Below are positions 27,301 through 37,600 of a stretch of 64,000 nucleotides of DNA, piece by piece (position 1 is the stretch's first letter; each line of letters starts with the position of its first letter). Made by a program: the position numbers and the translations under genes. The notes beneath the pieces were generated by a model, which made no database searches, was not told where the DNA came from, and worked only from the letters and a program-made list of their open reading frames with translations. The stretch is from Salinivenus lutea (GTDB taxonomy: Bacteria; Bacteroidota; Rhodothermia; Rhodothermales; Salinibacteraceae). The stretch is from contig NCRC01000015.1 of the NCBI GenBank assembly GCA_002894685.1, positions 1 to 64,000 on the forward strand, read 5' to 3'.

Positions 27301-29481
27301 CTACGCCGCCTCAATCTTGAGAAACGACAAAATGCATTCCTGCGGCAGCGCGCCGCCGTGGTAGTAGCGCGAGTCGGGGATGCCTTGCTTTTGGAACCGG
27401 TGCTGGGGATCGAGTAGCAGCCGCACCGGCGAGGAGAGATAGGAAAAAAGTTCAGGGGTTTGCTCACCCGTGAGGACCACGCCTGGCCCGTCGTCGGACA
27501 GCTCCTCGGCGGCGACCCGACGGCGCTTTACGTCGCCGTCCGGGGGCGACAGGTCTTCGAACTGGGCGTCTTCGGGGAGAAGCACGAATCCGTGGTCGGT
27601 CACCACGTAGGCCCGGTTCCAATCGCCCTGCCGCATCTTTCCGAAAATGCGACCGGCGAGCTGTTCAACCCGCTTGGCGAGTTTTTCCTCGATCTCATCA
27701 AGGTTCTTCTCGCCGATATCGTCGAGCTCCGTGTCGAAATATGCCACGCGCGTATTCGACCAGGCGGATTGGTTGTGTGGAAAGACCGCCCACCCCTCCT
27801 CCTGGAGCACATCGCGGCGCCTGGACGCCCGAAGGGCCGTCCCATTCCGATACGCCGTCAGGCTGCCTCCGTCCAGCCGCACCTCGAATGATTGGGGCCG
27901 CCCCGGCAACACGGCCGCCATGCCGAACGGGGTCTCCGACGGGAGGACGCCGAGGCGGGTCGATTCCTCGACGTTGAGGTCAAGCTCGTCGGAGGCGTCG
28001 GAGCGCTCCTGAAGCCGGTCGGCCAGCTCGCGGGCGAGGTCGAGCCGAAGGGCATCGAGGTAGAAGAACAGGGCCTCGTTCCCGGCGCCCAACTCCTTTT
28101 TGTGATCCGCCCAAAAGTGGACGCTGGAGGACAGATTGTCGTCGAGCAGCTCGCCCTGAACGAGGGCCGTCTCCATCTCGCTGGCCAACTCCTCAAGGTA
28201 GTTCAGGTACTCGGTCTCCACGAGGCGCTGGCGATGGTCGGCCAGGGACGAACGGGCCGGGTGGCCGTCGGGGAGGGTCTTTTCGGGCGTGCCGGACACG
28301 ATGATGCGCCGGACGGCGGCGTCGATCTGCCAGCTTCCCTCCTCGCGATCCGCGTACAGGATGTGGGCGGGGGCGTTGCGCTCGTTCCAGGTGTCGTACC
28401 GGCGGGCCAGATCGGCCAGGGCGGCGGCCTGTCTCCAAACCCGAATCCAGGAGGGCGTCTCCTTGTCGACCGATTTGTCGAGGCGTCCCGTGTGCTCGCG
28501 AAAGGCACGGGCTCGTTCGGCAGCGTGCTCACGGCACGCTTCAAACCGCTGGTCTCGGAATTCAGACTCCCACGCCGTCCAGAGGCGCTCGTCGAGGGCC
28601 CCATCGACGGGACACGTGGCCAGCGCCCACGGGTCGTCGGCCTCCGCGATGATCTCCTCCCAGTACCGCTCCTGGTACGTGCCCAGCACGTTCGTCTGGA
28701 GGTCCGAGTGGAGAACCTCTTTCAGGCGCCGGTAGGCGTACCCGAGATCACTTTGCGCGATTGCCGCCGGAAACGCTCCGTCGGGCACCCCGGCGCGGGA
28801 CAGCCAGCCCGCAACGGCCCATCGGCGGACCGTGTCGACCATTTCTTCTGGTCCGTCGCCCGACTGTAGTCCCGGAACACCCCGATCGGTCAAGAGCGAT
28901 CGGACGGTCTCCAGATCCTCGCCCATGCGCGGCAGCATCTCCCACCCCTCACGAAGCAGGTACTCAATAATGCCCTCATTCGCCCGGATGACGAGGCGTC
29001 CCCGAAGCTGATCGAGGGGCGGGCGGGACGCCCCCCGGAGATTGTCGAGAAGAATCGCAGCCACATCCTCGCTGACGGGACGGTCCGTGGATGTGGGGCG
29101 CAGCTGCCACGTCTGGATGCCGTAGGCGTCTGCGGCGAGGTCATCGATGCTCTTCTCGATAATGCCGCCCATGTGCGTCACATCGCGGAACCAGTCCCGA
29201 TCCCGCGGCCCGTCCGGCACGTACCAGACGACCGCGTCCGGCTCGTCGCTCGGCGCCCCGCCCTGCTCGGCCACCCACCGCCGAAAGGCGAGCGGATGGT
29301 CCTGCTTGACGAACGACACGTTGCGCTCCTGACAGGCTCGCCGGACAACGTCTTGCAGGTGGCCGCCCGCGTCCCACCACAGGATACGGCGGCGGGGGCC
29401 GGATGCGGACGCAAAGCGCTGTTTGAGGAGTTTTTCGGCCTCTTCTCTCAGGGAATGGCGGGCACGGACGGGGTCGGGCAT
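27301..29481 (-). CDS. pglZ: BREX PglZ alkaline-phosphatase-fold protein
   Basis: 726 residues. The PglZ core lies in the C-terminal half and keeps the alkaline-phosphatase-superfamily metal ligands: Asp476 in FYLDALRLDLA, Thr517 in PSETPFGMAAVLPG (nucleophile position), Asp629-His630 in VVTDHGFVLLP and His708 in YYHGGALPQEC. The N-terminal half begins ILWWDAGGHLQDVV and is alpha-rich. PglZ is the signature protein of all BREX systems; its biochemical substrate is still debated. It follows pglX with a gap of 197 bases containing A/T-rich sequence but no gene. Confidence 0.93.
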   Translation of the reverse strand: MPDPVRARHSLREEAEKLLKQRFASASGPRRRILWWDAGGHLQDVVRRACQERNVSFVKQDHPLAFRRWVAEQGGAPSDEPDAVVWYVPDGPRDRDWFRDVTHMGGIIEKSIDDLAADAYGIQTWQLRPTSTDRPVSEDVAAILLDNLRGASRPPLDQLRGRLVIRANEGIIEYLLREGWEMLPRMGEDLETVRSLLTDRGVPGLQSGDGPEEMVDTVRRWAVAGWLSRAGVPDGAFPAAIAQSDLGYAYRRLKEVLHSDLQTNVLGTYQERYWEEIIAEADDPWALATCPVDGALDERLWTAWESEFRDQRFEACREHAAERARAFREHTGRLDKSVDKETPSWIRVWRQAAALADLARRYDTWNERNAPAHILYADREEGSWQIDAAVRRIIVSGTPEKTLPDGHPARSSLADHRQRLVETEYLNYLEELASEMETALVQGELLDDNLSSSVHFWADHKKELGAGNEALFFYLDALRLDLARELADRLQERSDASDELDLNVEESTRLGVLPSETPFGMAAVLPGRPQSFEVRLDGGSLTAYRNGTALRASRRRDVLQEEGWAVFPHNQSAWSNTRVAYFDTELDDIGEKNLDEIEEKLAKRVEQLAGRIFGKMRQGDWNRAYVVTDHGFVLLPEDAQFEDLSPPDGDVKRRRVAAEELSDDGPGVVLTGEQTPELFSYLSSPVRLLLDPQHRFQKQGIPDSRYYHGGALPQECILSFLKIEAA

Positions 29482-29678
29482 TCTTTAGGAATCGGATGTA
29501 AAGAGAGTTCGCATCGGGACAGTTGTGCCTTAGCCGTCGATCAACACCGCTCACATCGTCGCTCCAAACTCGATTTGGAGCCTACCCAGCGACCGGCTCG
29601 ACGTCTACTGTGGTTGGATGGGCTCTGAATCAAGTTCAGAGCGACGGTTGTGTTCTAATTATCGTTAGATGCTATACC

Positions 29679-32600
29679 CTAGAGCACCTTCTTGTCTACC
29701 AACTCCGGCACGAGCTTCTTCTCGGCGAGGGGCGTGATGTTGATGGCTACGCCGTGCTTCTTCACCGGACGGTACCCGGGCGTGCGCACCTCTTCGAGGG
29801 CGCGGGGCTTCCAGTCCGACTCCATGTGGGTTTTCAGGTCCTGACAGGCGTCGTTGATCTCTTTGCCCAGCTCGATGTCCTCGTCCGTCTCGCGGGCGAG
29901 GTCGGCGACGAGCTTCTCGCGGCGGCTGACGCCGTTGGTCTGGCCCTGGTCGATCTTCGCGGCGAGATCCTTCCCCTTCGAGAAGTAGTAGTTAAGGAAG
30001 AAGATGCCATTACTGCTGTAGTGGGTGGAGCCGACGAGGTCGTCGAAGTACGGGAGCAGGTCGTAGAGGTGCGCCTCCACGGGACGGTCGGCCGGGCGGG
30101 CGAACTGCTCGCAGGCGGCCTCCAGGTCCTCCAGGGCGTCGATCCACTCCTCGCGGTTGCCGTTGACCGACTCCATAAACTTGTCGCTGAAGTGGTCTTT
30201 GAACCAGGAGGTCGGGGCCTTTTCGTGGAGCGCGTCGAGCGTTTCCAGCCGTTCTTTGAGGCGCTCGCGGAAGCGGCGGACCTTGGGCTTGAGGTCTTGG
30301 GCGTCGTCCCGGACCGCCTCGGCCCACTTGCGGGGCTGAGTCTGGGTGAGCTCGCTGATGCGCGTCTCGAGTTCGTCGATCTGACGGAGGGCATTCTCAC
30401 ATCGCTTTTCTTCCTGCCGGGCTTCGCGGGCCTGGGTGCCCTCTGAACTCTCTGCTGTCCGGCGGGCGGACTGGCGGCGCTCCCGGAGCGCGGCCTTGCG
30501 GGTCTCCAGGTAGCGGGCGCTCAGGCGGTCAAAAACGTCGGGGCCGAGCTGGTGGTAGTCGATGAGGCAGGCAAAGCCGGTGTCGTCGTTCTTGTCCTCG
30601 CCCAACCGCTCGGTGGTGAGTTCCCACAGGATCGGCGTGTTCTCAAACTCGTCGCAGTGGAAGGCGAAGAGGTCGTTCTCCAGCCAGCGGCGCAGATTCG
30701 GGTACGGCTCGTCGGTCGGCTCGCGGTCGCCCAAGACCTCGTCGACTTCCCGTAGACGATCCTCGGCATACTCGCCCCAGATCTCATGAAACTTCGCGGT
30801 CATCTTTTCCAGCAGATCCGCTTCCTCCTCGTCCGATTCCGCGCGGAGGAGGACGATGCCGTCATCGTCTTCATCGACGATCTCAAAGGAAAGATGTTGA
30901 AGCAACTTCTTAACACGATACCTGAACGAGCTAGAAGTTAGCTCAGCCGTCTCAGGGTTCTCAACTTTTCGATCCTCCCTGTCTTCAGATGTCCGCAAAT
31001 ATATCTCCTCTCGAATTGCTTCTCGAGTATCCTCTCCAATCTGGAAGGAATCGAAAATCGTTTCGTCTATCTCAGCAGCCAACTGTTCAAGGTTATTCTT
31101 CCGCTTTAGCTTACGCTTCTCCTCTCTTTGGGCCAATTCTCTCAGAGATGCGGAGGCGTCTCCGCTGTTGAAATTGACGGAGCAGTCTTCTGGAATTCGG
31201 TCAATGAAAGAATGACCCGAGTAGAACCAATCCTGTACTTCTTGTTCTAGTAGGAGAGCGGGACCGATATAAAACGGACTCGTCGGGTCTTTCACGCTCC
31301 CGTTCAGGGCGAGGTTGAATTGCTCAAGTGCGGCTTTCTCAATCTTCGGAATATCCTCCACCGTATCCGGCCAAGGAATACGTCCTACGTGGCCGACCAG
31401 CCAGTGTCGTTCAAGAGTCATTGCCAGGAATAATGCGTGGTAGAGGTCGGAATTAAGGACTCCCATCGCTTGCCAGTAGGAGTCATCGTCGAAAAAAAGC
31501 ATTGACCCCGTACCGTCGAATGCTCCTCCAGGCGGGAAATAACCGAACCGCCTGCCGGTTTGCTTGATGTAGGACCAAGTCAATCCTTTGCGACCGAAAA
31601 ACCGTGTGTTCTGTGGTCTAGCCGTGTCTATTTTTTTTATCTCTTTTCCTTCACCTTCCCAATTCACGAGCCAAGTCATCTCTGGCATTATCCATGCGTC
31701 ACTTCCTCCCTTTGCATACGGAATGAACCCTGGACTGATAGGTGCTTCCCAGTGACGCCGCAGGAATCTCTCATTATTGCCGGTGTTCATGCCATTTGCG
31801 GCTGAAGCAACCTTCTCTCCGCTAACCCGAGCAGCCTCAGGATCCAACTTTCGGGATTCAGAGTGAATTTGGCGCACATGTTCAGGAATAGAATAACAGA
31901 GAGGAGCTCTTGGAACGACCTGAAACGAAGAATTCGGAATTTGGAAGAACCGATTTACCTCAGTGTCTTCTTCTCCAAAGCCAGCCCGGAGAAATCCTCC
32001 CTCCTTTTCCGGTTTGGCAAGGTCATGCAAACGTAAAAAGGTCCCCTCTCGGTCTTGTGTCTCACCGACCTCAACGACAGTACCAACAGTTCCTACCGTC
32101 GCATTGTCAAGAATGTCGTAACCGAATTCCGCAAGGAAGTCGAAGGCTCCCCGATCTCCAACGAAGTCCTCTCGGAAGTCCTGAAATGACTTTCTGAACA
32201 TGAAAGAGTGTGGCACGAGCATCCCGACTCTCCCATTCTCTTTCGACAGGCGCTCACCAATTTCAAAGAAATTGATGTAGAACTCGGGAGTATAGTCATA
32301 CTGGGCCTTGATGTATTGCCGCACCTCCTTTGGCATCCGCTCCCGCGCTCCATAAGGTGGATTCATCAGCGTCACATCATAATCCTGGGTCAGCACTGTA
32401 AGAAGACGGGCGAGACTGCGCAGGTCGGACGCCGCAAATCCGTCTCCATTTAGCCGTTGCTCTACAGTTTCTCGGAAGTCTCGAAAGAGGGCTTTCAGGT
32501 CACTTCCATGTTTAGAATCAAGTTCTGCCCCGTGCTCAACAAACTGTCCTTCGATCTGAGCAGTCGGATTGAAAAGACTCCCTAACCCTGGTGTCTCTAC

Positions 32601-33962
32601 AAACTCATTACAAACCTCGCTGAGCATAGATCGGACTGACGTGCTTCCACCGGCTACCTCATCGAAAACCTCCGAAGCAAGCTGAGTGTCGAGCCCATGC
32701 ACGTCAGCACACACGATTCCCACACTTGGCATGTCAAACCTCTTGCTTCCGTGCTCCTCGGTTCGACTCCGCGCCTTCAGGTAAAGGTTAAAGGCCGCCA
32801 GCTGACAGGCGCGTAGGTCGAGATCGACGCCGTAGAGGTTGTACTGAAGAATTTTAGCAGGCACCTCAGCGCGTGGTACATCCGGCGCCATCGTCCACCA
32901 GATGCGCTCCATTACGTCGAAGGCGTAGAGCAGAAAGTGTCCGCTCCCGCACGCCGGGTCAAACAAGCGGATCTCACTCGGATGCTCGAAATCCGTTGCC
33001 TCTCCTTCCTCCTCGGTGGCCACGAGGTACGTGCACAGCTCTTCGATCGACTCAGCTGTGCTCGCGTCGCGCTTTTTCCGCTCCTCTGGTGTGAACCGTG
33101 CCTCCTGATTCTGAATCGTCTCGTGCAGCTCATCCTCGTGCTCCAGAAAGAGCTTTCCGAGACTATTGTCCGTCAGCATCCGCACCACCCAGTGCGGCGT
33201 GTAGAACTGGTTGGCAACTGGTACATCCTCAGCATTGAGCCCCGGCCCTCTTGCCTTCTCGCGGACGTCGCCTAGATCCGGCATATTGTAGTACTCGTAC
33301 ACCCAACCCAGCACGTCATCCGCCCGCCACACGGCATCGTCCACCTCGTCGAGCAGCCCGCCGAGGTCCTGCAGTAGATCCACGAGGCTGGACTGCAGCT
33401 CATCGCTCCACGCTAGCTCCTCGGGCTCCCCGTCCCAGTCGGTGAGGTCCCCGTAGAGCAGGCTGTAGGGGTCGCTTAAGTCAAAGAGAATCTCGATCTC
33501 CTCGCTCCGCTCCTTACAGGCCACGAGGAACGCCGTCCAGATGCCCGCTTCCCGGGGCAGGAAGTAGTCGGTAATCAGCCGGTCGGCCGCCGGCGTGACG
33601 CCGTCTTCCCGAAACCGCGTCGGGCTCCGGTCCAGGAAGCCGCGCACCTCCATGCAGCGCAGCGCCGCCAGGCGGTTGACGAGCGTGTAGCCGACGCCCT
33701 TCACGTACAGGTCCCGGGCTTTTTCCCAGGAGCGCTCCCCGGCCTGCTCCCGCTCGATGGCCTCCGCGACGCGCTCGCGAAGCGTCTGCTCCTCTGGGCT
33801 GAGTCCCGTCGGGGCGTCGGCGCCGTCCTCCGCGAGGTTCAGCTTCGAGTGGACCCAATACTCGACGGTCTCCTCGGCGCGCTCCCGGAGCTGCTTGACG
33901 ATTTTCTCCAGGTGGCGGCGCTCGGCGTCGTCGAGTTGGGCTTTTTGGGCGGTGTCGGTCAT
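29679..33962 (-). CDS. pglX: BREX PglX adenine-specific DNA methyltransferase
   Basis: 1427 residues. An N-terminal helical region, then N6-adenine methyltransferase motif I FDPACGSGHFLLYAF near residue 334 and catalytic motif IV MNPPYGARE near 534. Target-recognition sequence is expected between about 650 and 1000, and a long charged helical C-terminus follows. It methylates host DNA at the BREX motif, marking self. Composition is mosaic: residues about 400-1027 (30880-32760) are near 48% GC in four hand-counted lines, against 72-77% in two counted flanking lines. An A8 run (coding strand) at 31631-31638, near residue 775, lies inside the frame. The 653-base gap upstream sets it apart from the brx genes. 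Confidence 0.93.
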   Translation of the reverse strand: MTDTAQKAQLDDAERRHLEKIVKQLRERAEETVEYWVHSKLNLAEDGADAPTGLSPEEQTLRERVAEAIEREQAGERSWEKARDLYVKGVGYTLVNRLAALRCMEVRGFLDRSPTRFREDGVTPAADRLITDYFLPREAGIWTAFLVACKERSEEIEILFDLSDPYSLLYGDLTDWDGEPEELAWSDELQSSLVDLLQDLGGLLDEVDDAVWRADDVLGWVYEYYNMPDLGDVREKARGPGLNAEDVPVANQFYTPHWVVRMLTDNSLGKLFLEHEDELHETIQNQEARFTPEERKKRDASTAESIEELCTYLVATEEEGEATDFEHPSEIRLFDPACGSGHFLLYAFDVMERIWWTMAPDVPRAEVPAKILQYNLYGVDLDLRACQLAAFNLYLKARSRTEEHGSKRFDMPSVGIVCADVHGLDTQLASEVFDEVAGGSTSVRSMLSEVCNEFVETPGLGSLFNPTAQIEGQFVEHGAELDSKHGSDLKALFRDFRETVEQRLNGDGFAASDLRSLARLLTVLTQDYDVTLMNPPYGARERMPKEVRQYIKAQYDYTPEFYINFFEIGERLSKENGRVGMLVPHSFMFRKSFQDFREDFVGDRGAFDFLAEFGYDILDNATVGTVGTVVEVGETQDREGTFLRLHDLAKPEKEGGFLRAGFGEEDTEVNRFFQIPNSSFQVVPRAPLCYSIPEHVRQIHSESRKLDPEAARVSGEKVASAANGMNTGNNERFLRRHWEAPISPGFIPYAKGGSDAWIMPEMTWLVNWEGEGKEIKKIDTARPQNTRFFGRKGLTWSYIKQTGRRFGYFPPGGAFDGTGSMLFFDDDSYWQAMGVLNSDLYHALFLAMTLERHWLVGHVGRIPWPDTVEDIPKIEKAALEQFNLALNGSVKDPTSPFYIGPALLLEQEVQDWFYSGHSFIDRIPEDCSVNFNSGDASASLRELAQREEKRKLKRKNNLEQLAAEIDETIFDSFQIGEDTREAIREEIYLRTSEDREDRKVENPETAELTSSSFRYRVKKLLQHLSFEIVDEDDDGIVLLRAESDEEEADLLEKMTAKFHEIWGEYAEDRLREVDEVLGDREPTDEPYPNLRRWLENDLFAFHCDEFENTPILWELTTERLGEDKNDDTGFACLIDYHQLGPDVFDRLSARYLETRKAALRERRQSARRTAESSEGTQAREARQEEKRCENALRQIDELETRISELTQTQPRKWAEAVRDDAQDLKPKVRRFRERLKERLETLDALHEKAPTSWFKDHFSDKFMESVNGNREEWIDALEDLEAACEQFARPADRPVEAHLYDLLPYFDDLVGSTHYSSNGIFFLNYYFSKGKDLAAKIDQGQTNGVSRREKLVADLARETDEDIELGKEINDACQDLKTHMESDWKPRALEEVRTPGYRPVKKHGVAINITPLAEKKLVPELVDKKVL

Positions 33963-34615
33963 GAAAGACGTGGTAGGGTTTGAGGGGCTGCGTGCTGCTT
34001 CGGGGTCGGGGGTCGGTGCCCTTTTTCTTTGCTCTTTGCTTTTGCCGGAGTTGGGTGTTCATTTTTGGCTGGATCGAAAAACGAACCAAAAAGGTCACGG
34101 CTGTGAAAACTCAGGCTGACATCGGTTCTGGAGAGTCTCTGCGCGTCCAAAGTCGCTTACGCTCAAGCAAGGACGCGCAGCGGGGACGACTCCCCTTCAC
34201 CTCCGTCCGGGCGCCTGACTTTTCAAGACCGGAACGATTCAATACCAGAGGGTCGAGACCTAACGGAAGTCGTGTAGGGTTCCGCGGCCATTTTCTGAAG
34301 GCCGGTGGAGTCGATCATCGGGGTAATTCAGGGTTCAGCTGGAGGTGACTCCTTCAAGTCATACAACTTCACACTGTTGAGATGGACCAAGAACAAACCA
34401 GACGAGCGAAGCGACTCACGAAGTAAAAATATCACGACCGCACGGGATGACCCACAAGGGGCGCTGGACCTCCGCAGTCGTCCGGGCGGCGTTTCCTTCA
34501 AGACCGGAAGCGCGTTCGTCTATGTCACGTTCTCCTCCATTTGGGCGCACGACTCATCGAGGCCGACCTTTCTTTCCTCTGACTGATCAGTTCAGGCAAT
34601 CGGGCAGTCAAAATT
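33963..34615. other. Non-coding gap upstream of pglX
   Basis: 653 bases with no convincing gene in an otherwise tightly packed operon. Contents seen: a short TTTGC-rich tandem stretch (34028-34045, CTTTGCT twice then TTTGC), and an imperfect direct repeat in which CGTCCGGGCG is followed ten bases later by CAAGACCGGAA, once near 34203-34235 and again near 34482-34512. It could be a separate promoter/regulatory region for pglX or the scar of a lost gene. Confidence 0.5.
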
Positions 34616-37600
34616 CTACGTTGAGTCCTTTCGGATGAGGACGATTCGGCCCTGGGCTTCTTGGTCGAGGCGGTTGATGAGGGTTTCCAGGCGCTCTTTT
34701 GTTTCTTTGGCGTCGTCCGATCCGAACTTGTCGGTGAAGCCCTCCCACGTCGTTTCGGGGGCCTCGTCTTCGTCGGTCTCGAAGTCCTCGTCCTCCCCGC
34801 TGTCCTCCAGTTCATTTTTCTGCTGCTCCCGGTACTCCTGAACGTCCTGCAGAAGAGAGCGGAGTGTGCTCGGTTCGGGGATCTCTTCTTTCGTGGCGCT
34901 TTCCAGCTTTCGGGTGACTTTTTCCATCGGGGCGTCCACGGTGAGCGTGTCGCGGGCCTCGACGAATCGGTCCCAGAGGTCAGAGTTATCGCCCAGTCGG
35001 AGCCGGTAGGCCCGCCGGAAGGACTCGGCCTCGGCTTTGATGTTCTCCTGCGAAAAGGCCGCCGCGTCTACGCTCGACGGGTCGGTGGCCGCCTGCTTCA
35101 GGAGGTTCGTCAGCGCCTGGATGGCAACGTCCTCAAAGGCCTGCTCGACGAACTGCTGGACGCGCTGCACCGCCCCGGCGTGGGCCTGCGCCCACTCGGT
35201 AATTTCGTCGGCAATGTCGGCCGTGTCGTCGGGCGTCGCGTCGCGGCCGGTGAGGAGGCGGTGGACCGAGCGGAGCCGTTCGACCGCGTCCCGGTCGGGC
35301 GGCGCCTCCAGCCGAATGGTGAGGCGCCGGATCTGCGTCTTTGTGCGGAGGGCGCGCCCCATCTCTGCGGGGTCCCGGATGAGCGTTCCGTCGCGCCGCA
35401 GCTGAATCTTCTCCCCCGCGGCAAGAGCCAGGAGCAGGGCCTGGAGCGCCTCCACGGATGTCCCGAGGAAGGCCCCGCCGCGCTGTTCAATCATCGCGAG
35501 GACCTGGTCGCCGCCCAGCAGCGTGCCGGTCGCCCGGGTCGTCGCCACTGTCCAGAAGTCCTGCGCCCAGCCGTCCTCGCCAACGTCGTGGGCCGCCACG
35601 TTCACGCCCAACGTCCGCGCATCGGCGTCGCTCAGGGGCCACTCGGCGTCGCCCCGGAAGAACCGGGCGAGAACCGGCCCGTCGTCGATGGGCTGGAGCG
35701 GGCGGGTGAGGGAGCGCCGCTTCGGAAACTTGCGGGGCACCACCTCCTCCGCCACGAAGGGCTTCAGTCCGTCGGCGTACGTGCCAAAGTGTCTGTCGGA
35801 CTGGGCGTCCACCACCTGCGCCTCGTCGAGCGCGGTGCGCAGGGCCGCTCGCAGCGCCCGCTCTTCCCGGAGGTGGTCGGACGTCAGGTCGGGAAAGTGC
35901 CGGGTTTCGTTTTGCAGTACGTCGCCCGTCGCCACGTGCCGGCGCAGTCGCCGCTCGAAGTTCGGGGGCAGCTGAACGGCAATCAGCCCATCCTCCAGCG
36001 ATGGGCTTTTGCCGTTTTTCTCCGTCCACGCTTCGACCTGCGAATCCTCGTCTTCGGCCTCCACCAGCACCCGCAGGGCAACCGTAGTGGCCTGGTCGGA
36101 CGGGTCCGGGATGGAGGACAGGACCGTGTAGTAGAGGGTGAGGGGCACGCCCCGCTCGCCGCCAATGTCGACTTCCTGTCGGTTGTCGGGCGCCATGAGG
36201 AGCGAGCCGTACTCCCGCATCCATTCCATAATCGTGGAGCGGAGGCGCGGATAGGAAATCGTGTCGGCCCGTTCCTCGACCTTCTCGGCCACGGAGACCT
36301 CCTGCTCCGTGAGCAGGCGGTACGTGGTGGGATCGTTGTCGGTCTCTTCAAAGACGTATTTTTTCTCGTCGAGCCAGTTAAGGGCCTCCCCCACCGCCGC
36401 CTCCCGCTCGTCGACGGTCTCGTCCACGCGGCGGAGCAGCAGGTAGGTGATCGCCGACTGGGTGGCCGGCACTGCGGCCTGGTTCAGGAGAAAGACCGTC
36501 CGGGCCACCGCCTCCACCGGCGCGTCGACCTCCGTCGCGCTCGCCTCCAGGCGGCTCAGGAGTTCCTCGGTCCAGGTGGGCACGAGGTTCGTTTCGCTCC
36601 GGAGCACCGCAAAGAGATCGGACGCCGGGACGAGCGCCCCCAGCCGCTCTTCGGCCCAGCCCTGCCGGACGAACAGGGCCCGCACCAGCACCAGAAGCGC
36701 CCGCCCCTGAATGTGCTCGGTGGCCGCGCCCCGCCCGCCAGTCAGCAGCGACTGCATGGCCTCCCGGACCCAATGCAGGTCGCCGGGCCGGAGGGGGTAC
36801 GCGGCCACGGCATCCTCCTGGGACGCCGCCCCATTCGATAAAGGGTCCGGCGGATCCGGCATCGAAGCGAGGACGCCCTGCACCTCGCCTTTCTTTTGGC
36901 TCTTCTTCTGCAGCCACCGCCGGCGCACAATAATCTCCGTGTCGGCCCCTTTGAGCTGCACCTCCCGGCTGTACCACGCGTCGGAATCAGGATCCCCGAC
37001 GAACTCGGCGTGGACCGTTTCGAGGGCCCACTGCCCCGTGCCCAGCACGACCGGGTTGGGCCCGTCGATGAGGGCGCGCATGGTGCGCTGGAGTTCTTCG
37101 TAGCGGCTGCGCTCGTCGCCGATGAAGAGGGCGATTTCGTCGAGGCCGATGAGAAGTTCGGTGGGCTGATCGTGCCGCCGCGACAGCAGGGCATGCACCT
37201 GCTCGACGCGATCCCGCAGGTCCTCGGCCCCAAACGCATCGTCCGCGACCGCGGCTTCGGCGGCCTTGATCCACGCCTCCACGTCGTCCCGGGTGCCGGC
37301 CCCGCCCGCCTCCGCGAGCACGGGCGGAACGGCCTCATACAGCCAGGTCCGGATGCGCCCCCGATCGTCGAGAAGGCCCCGCCCGTCCACTCGCTTCTCC
37401 TGAAGACGAGGCCAGATGTCCGTTTCCGGCGCCTGCTGTTCAAGCCGAAGCAGAAACTCCAGCAGCCAGCGCGGGTCCGTCGGGTAGCCGAGGCGGGTGC
37501 CGATGGCCTCGTAGATGAGCACCGGAATCGGCGGCTCCGCCGAGGCGTCCCGGTCCAGCAGGTTCAAAAACACCGGCACAAACCGGTCGGTCGAGGCCTC

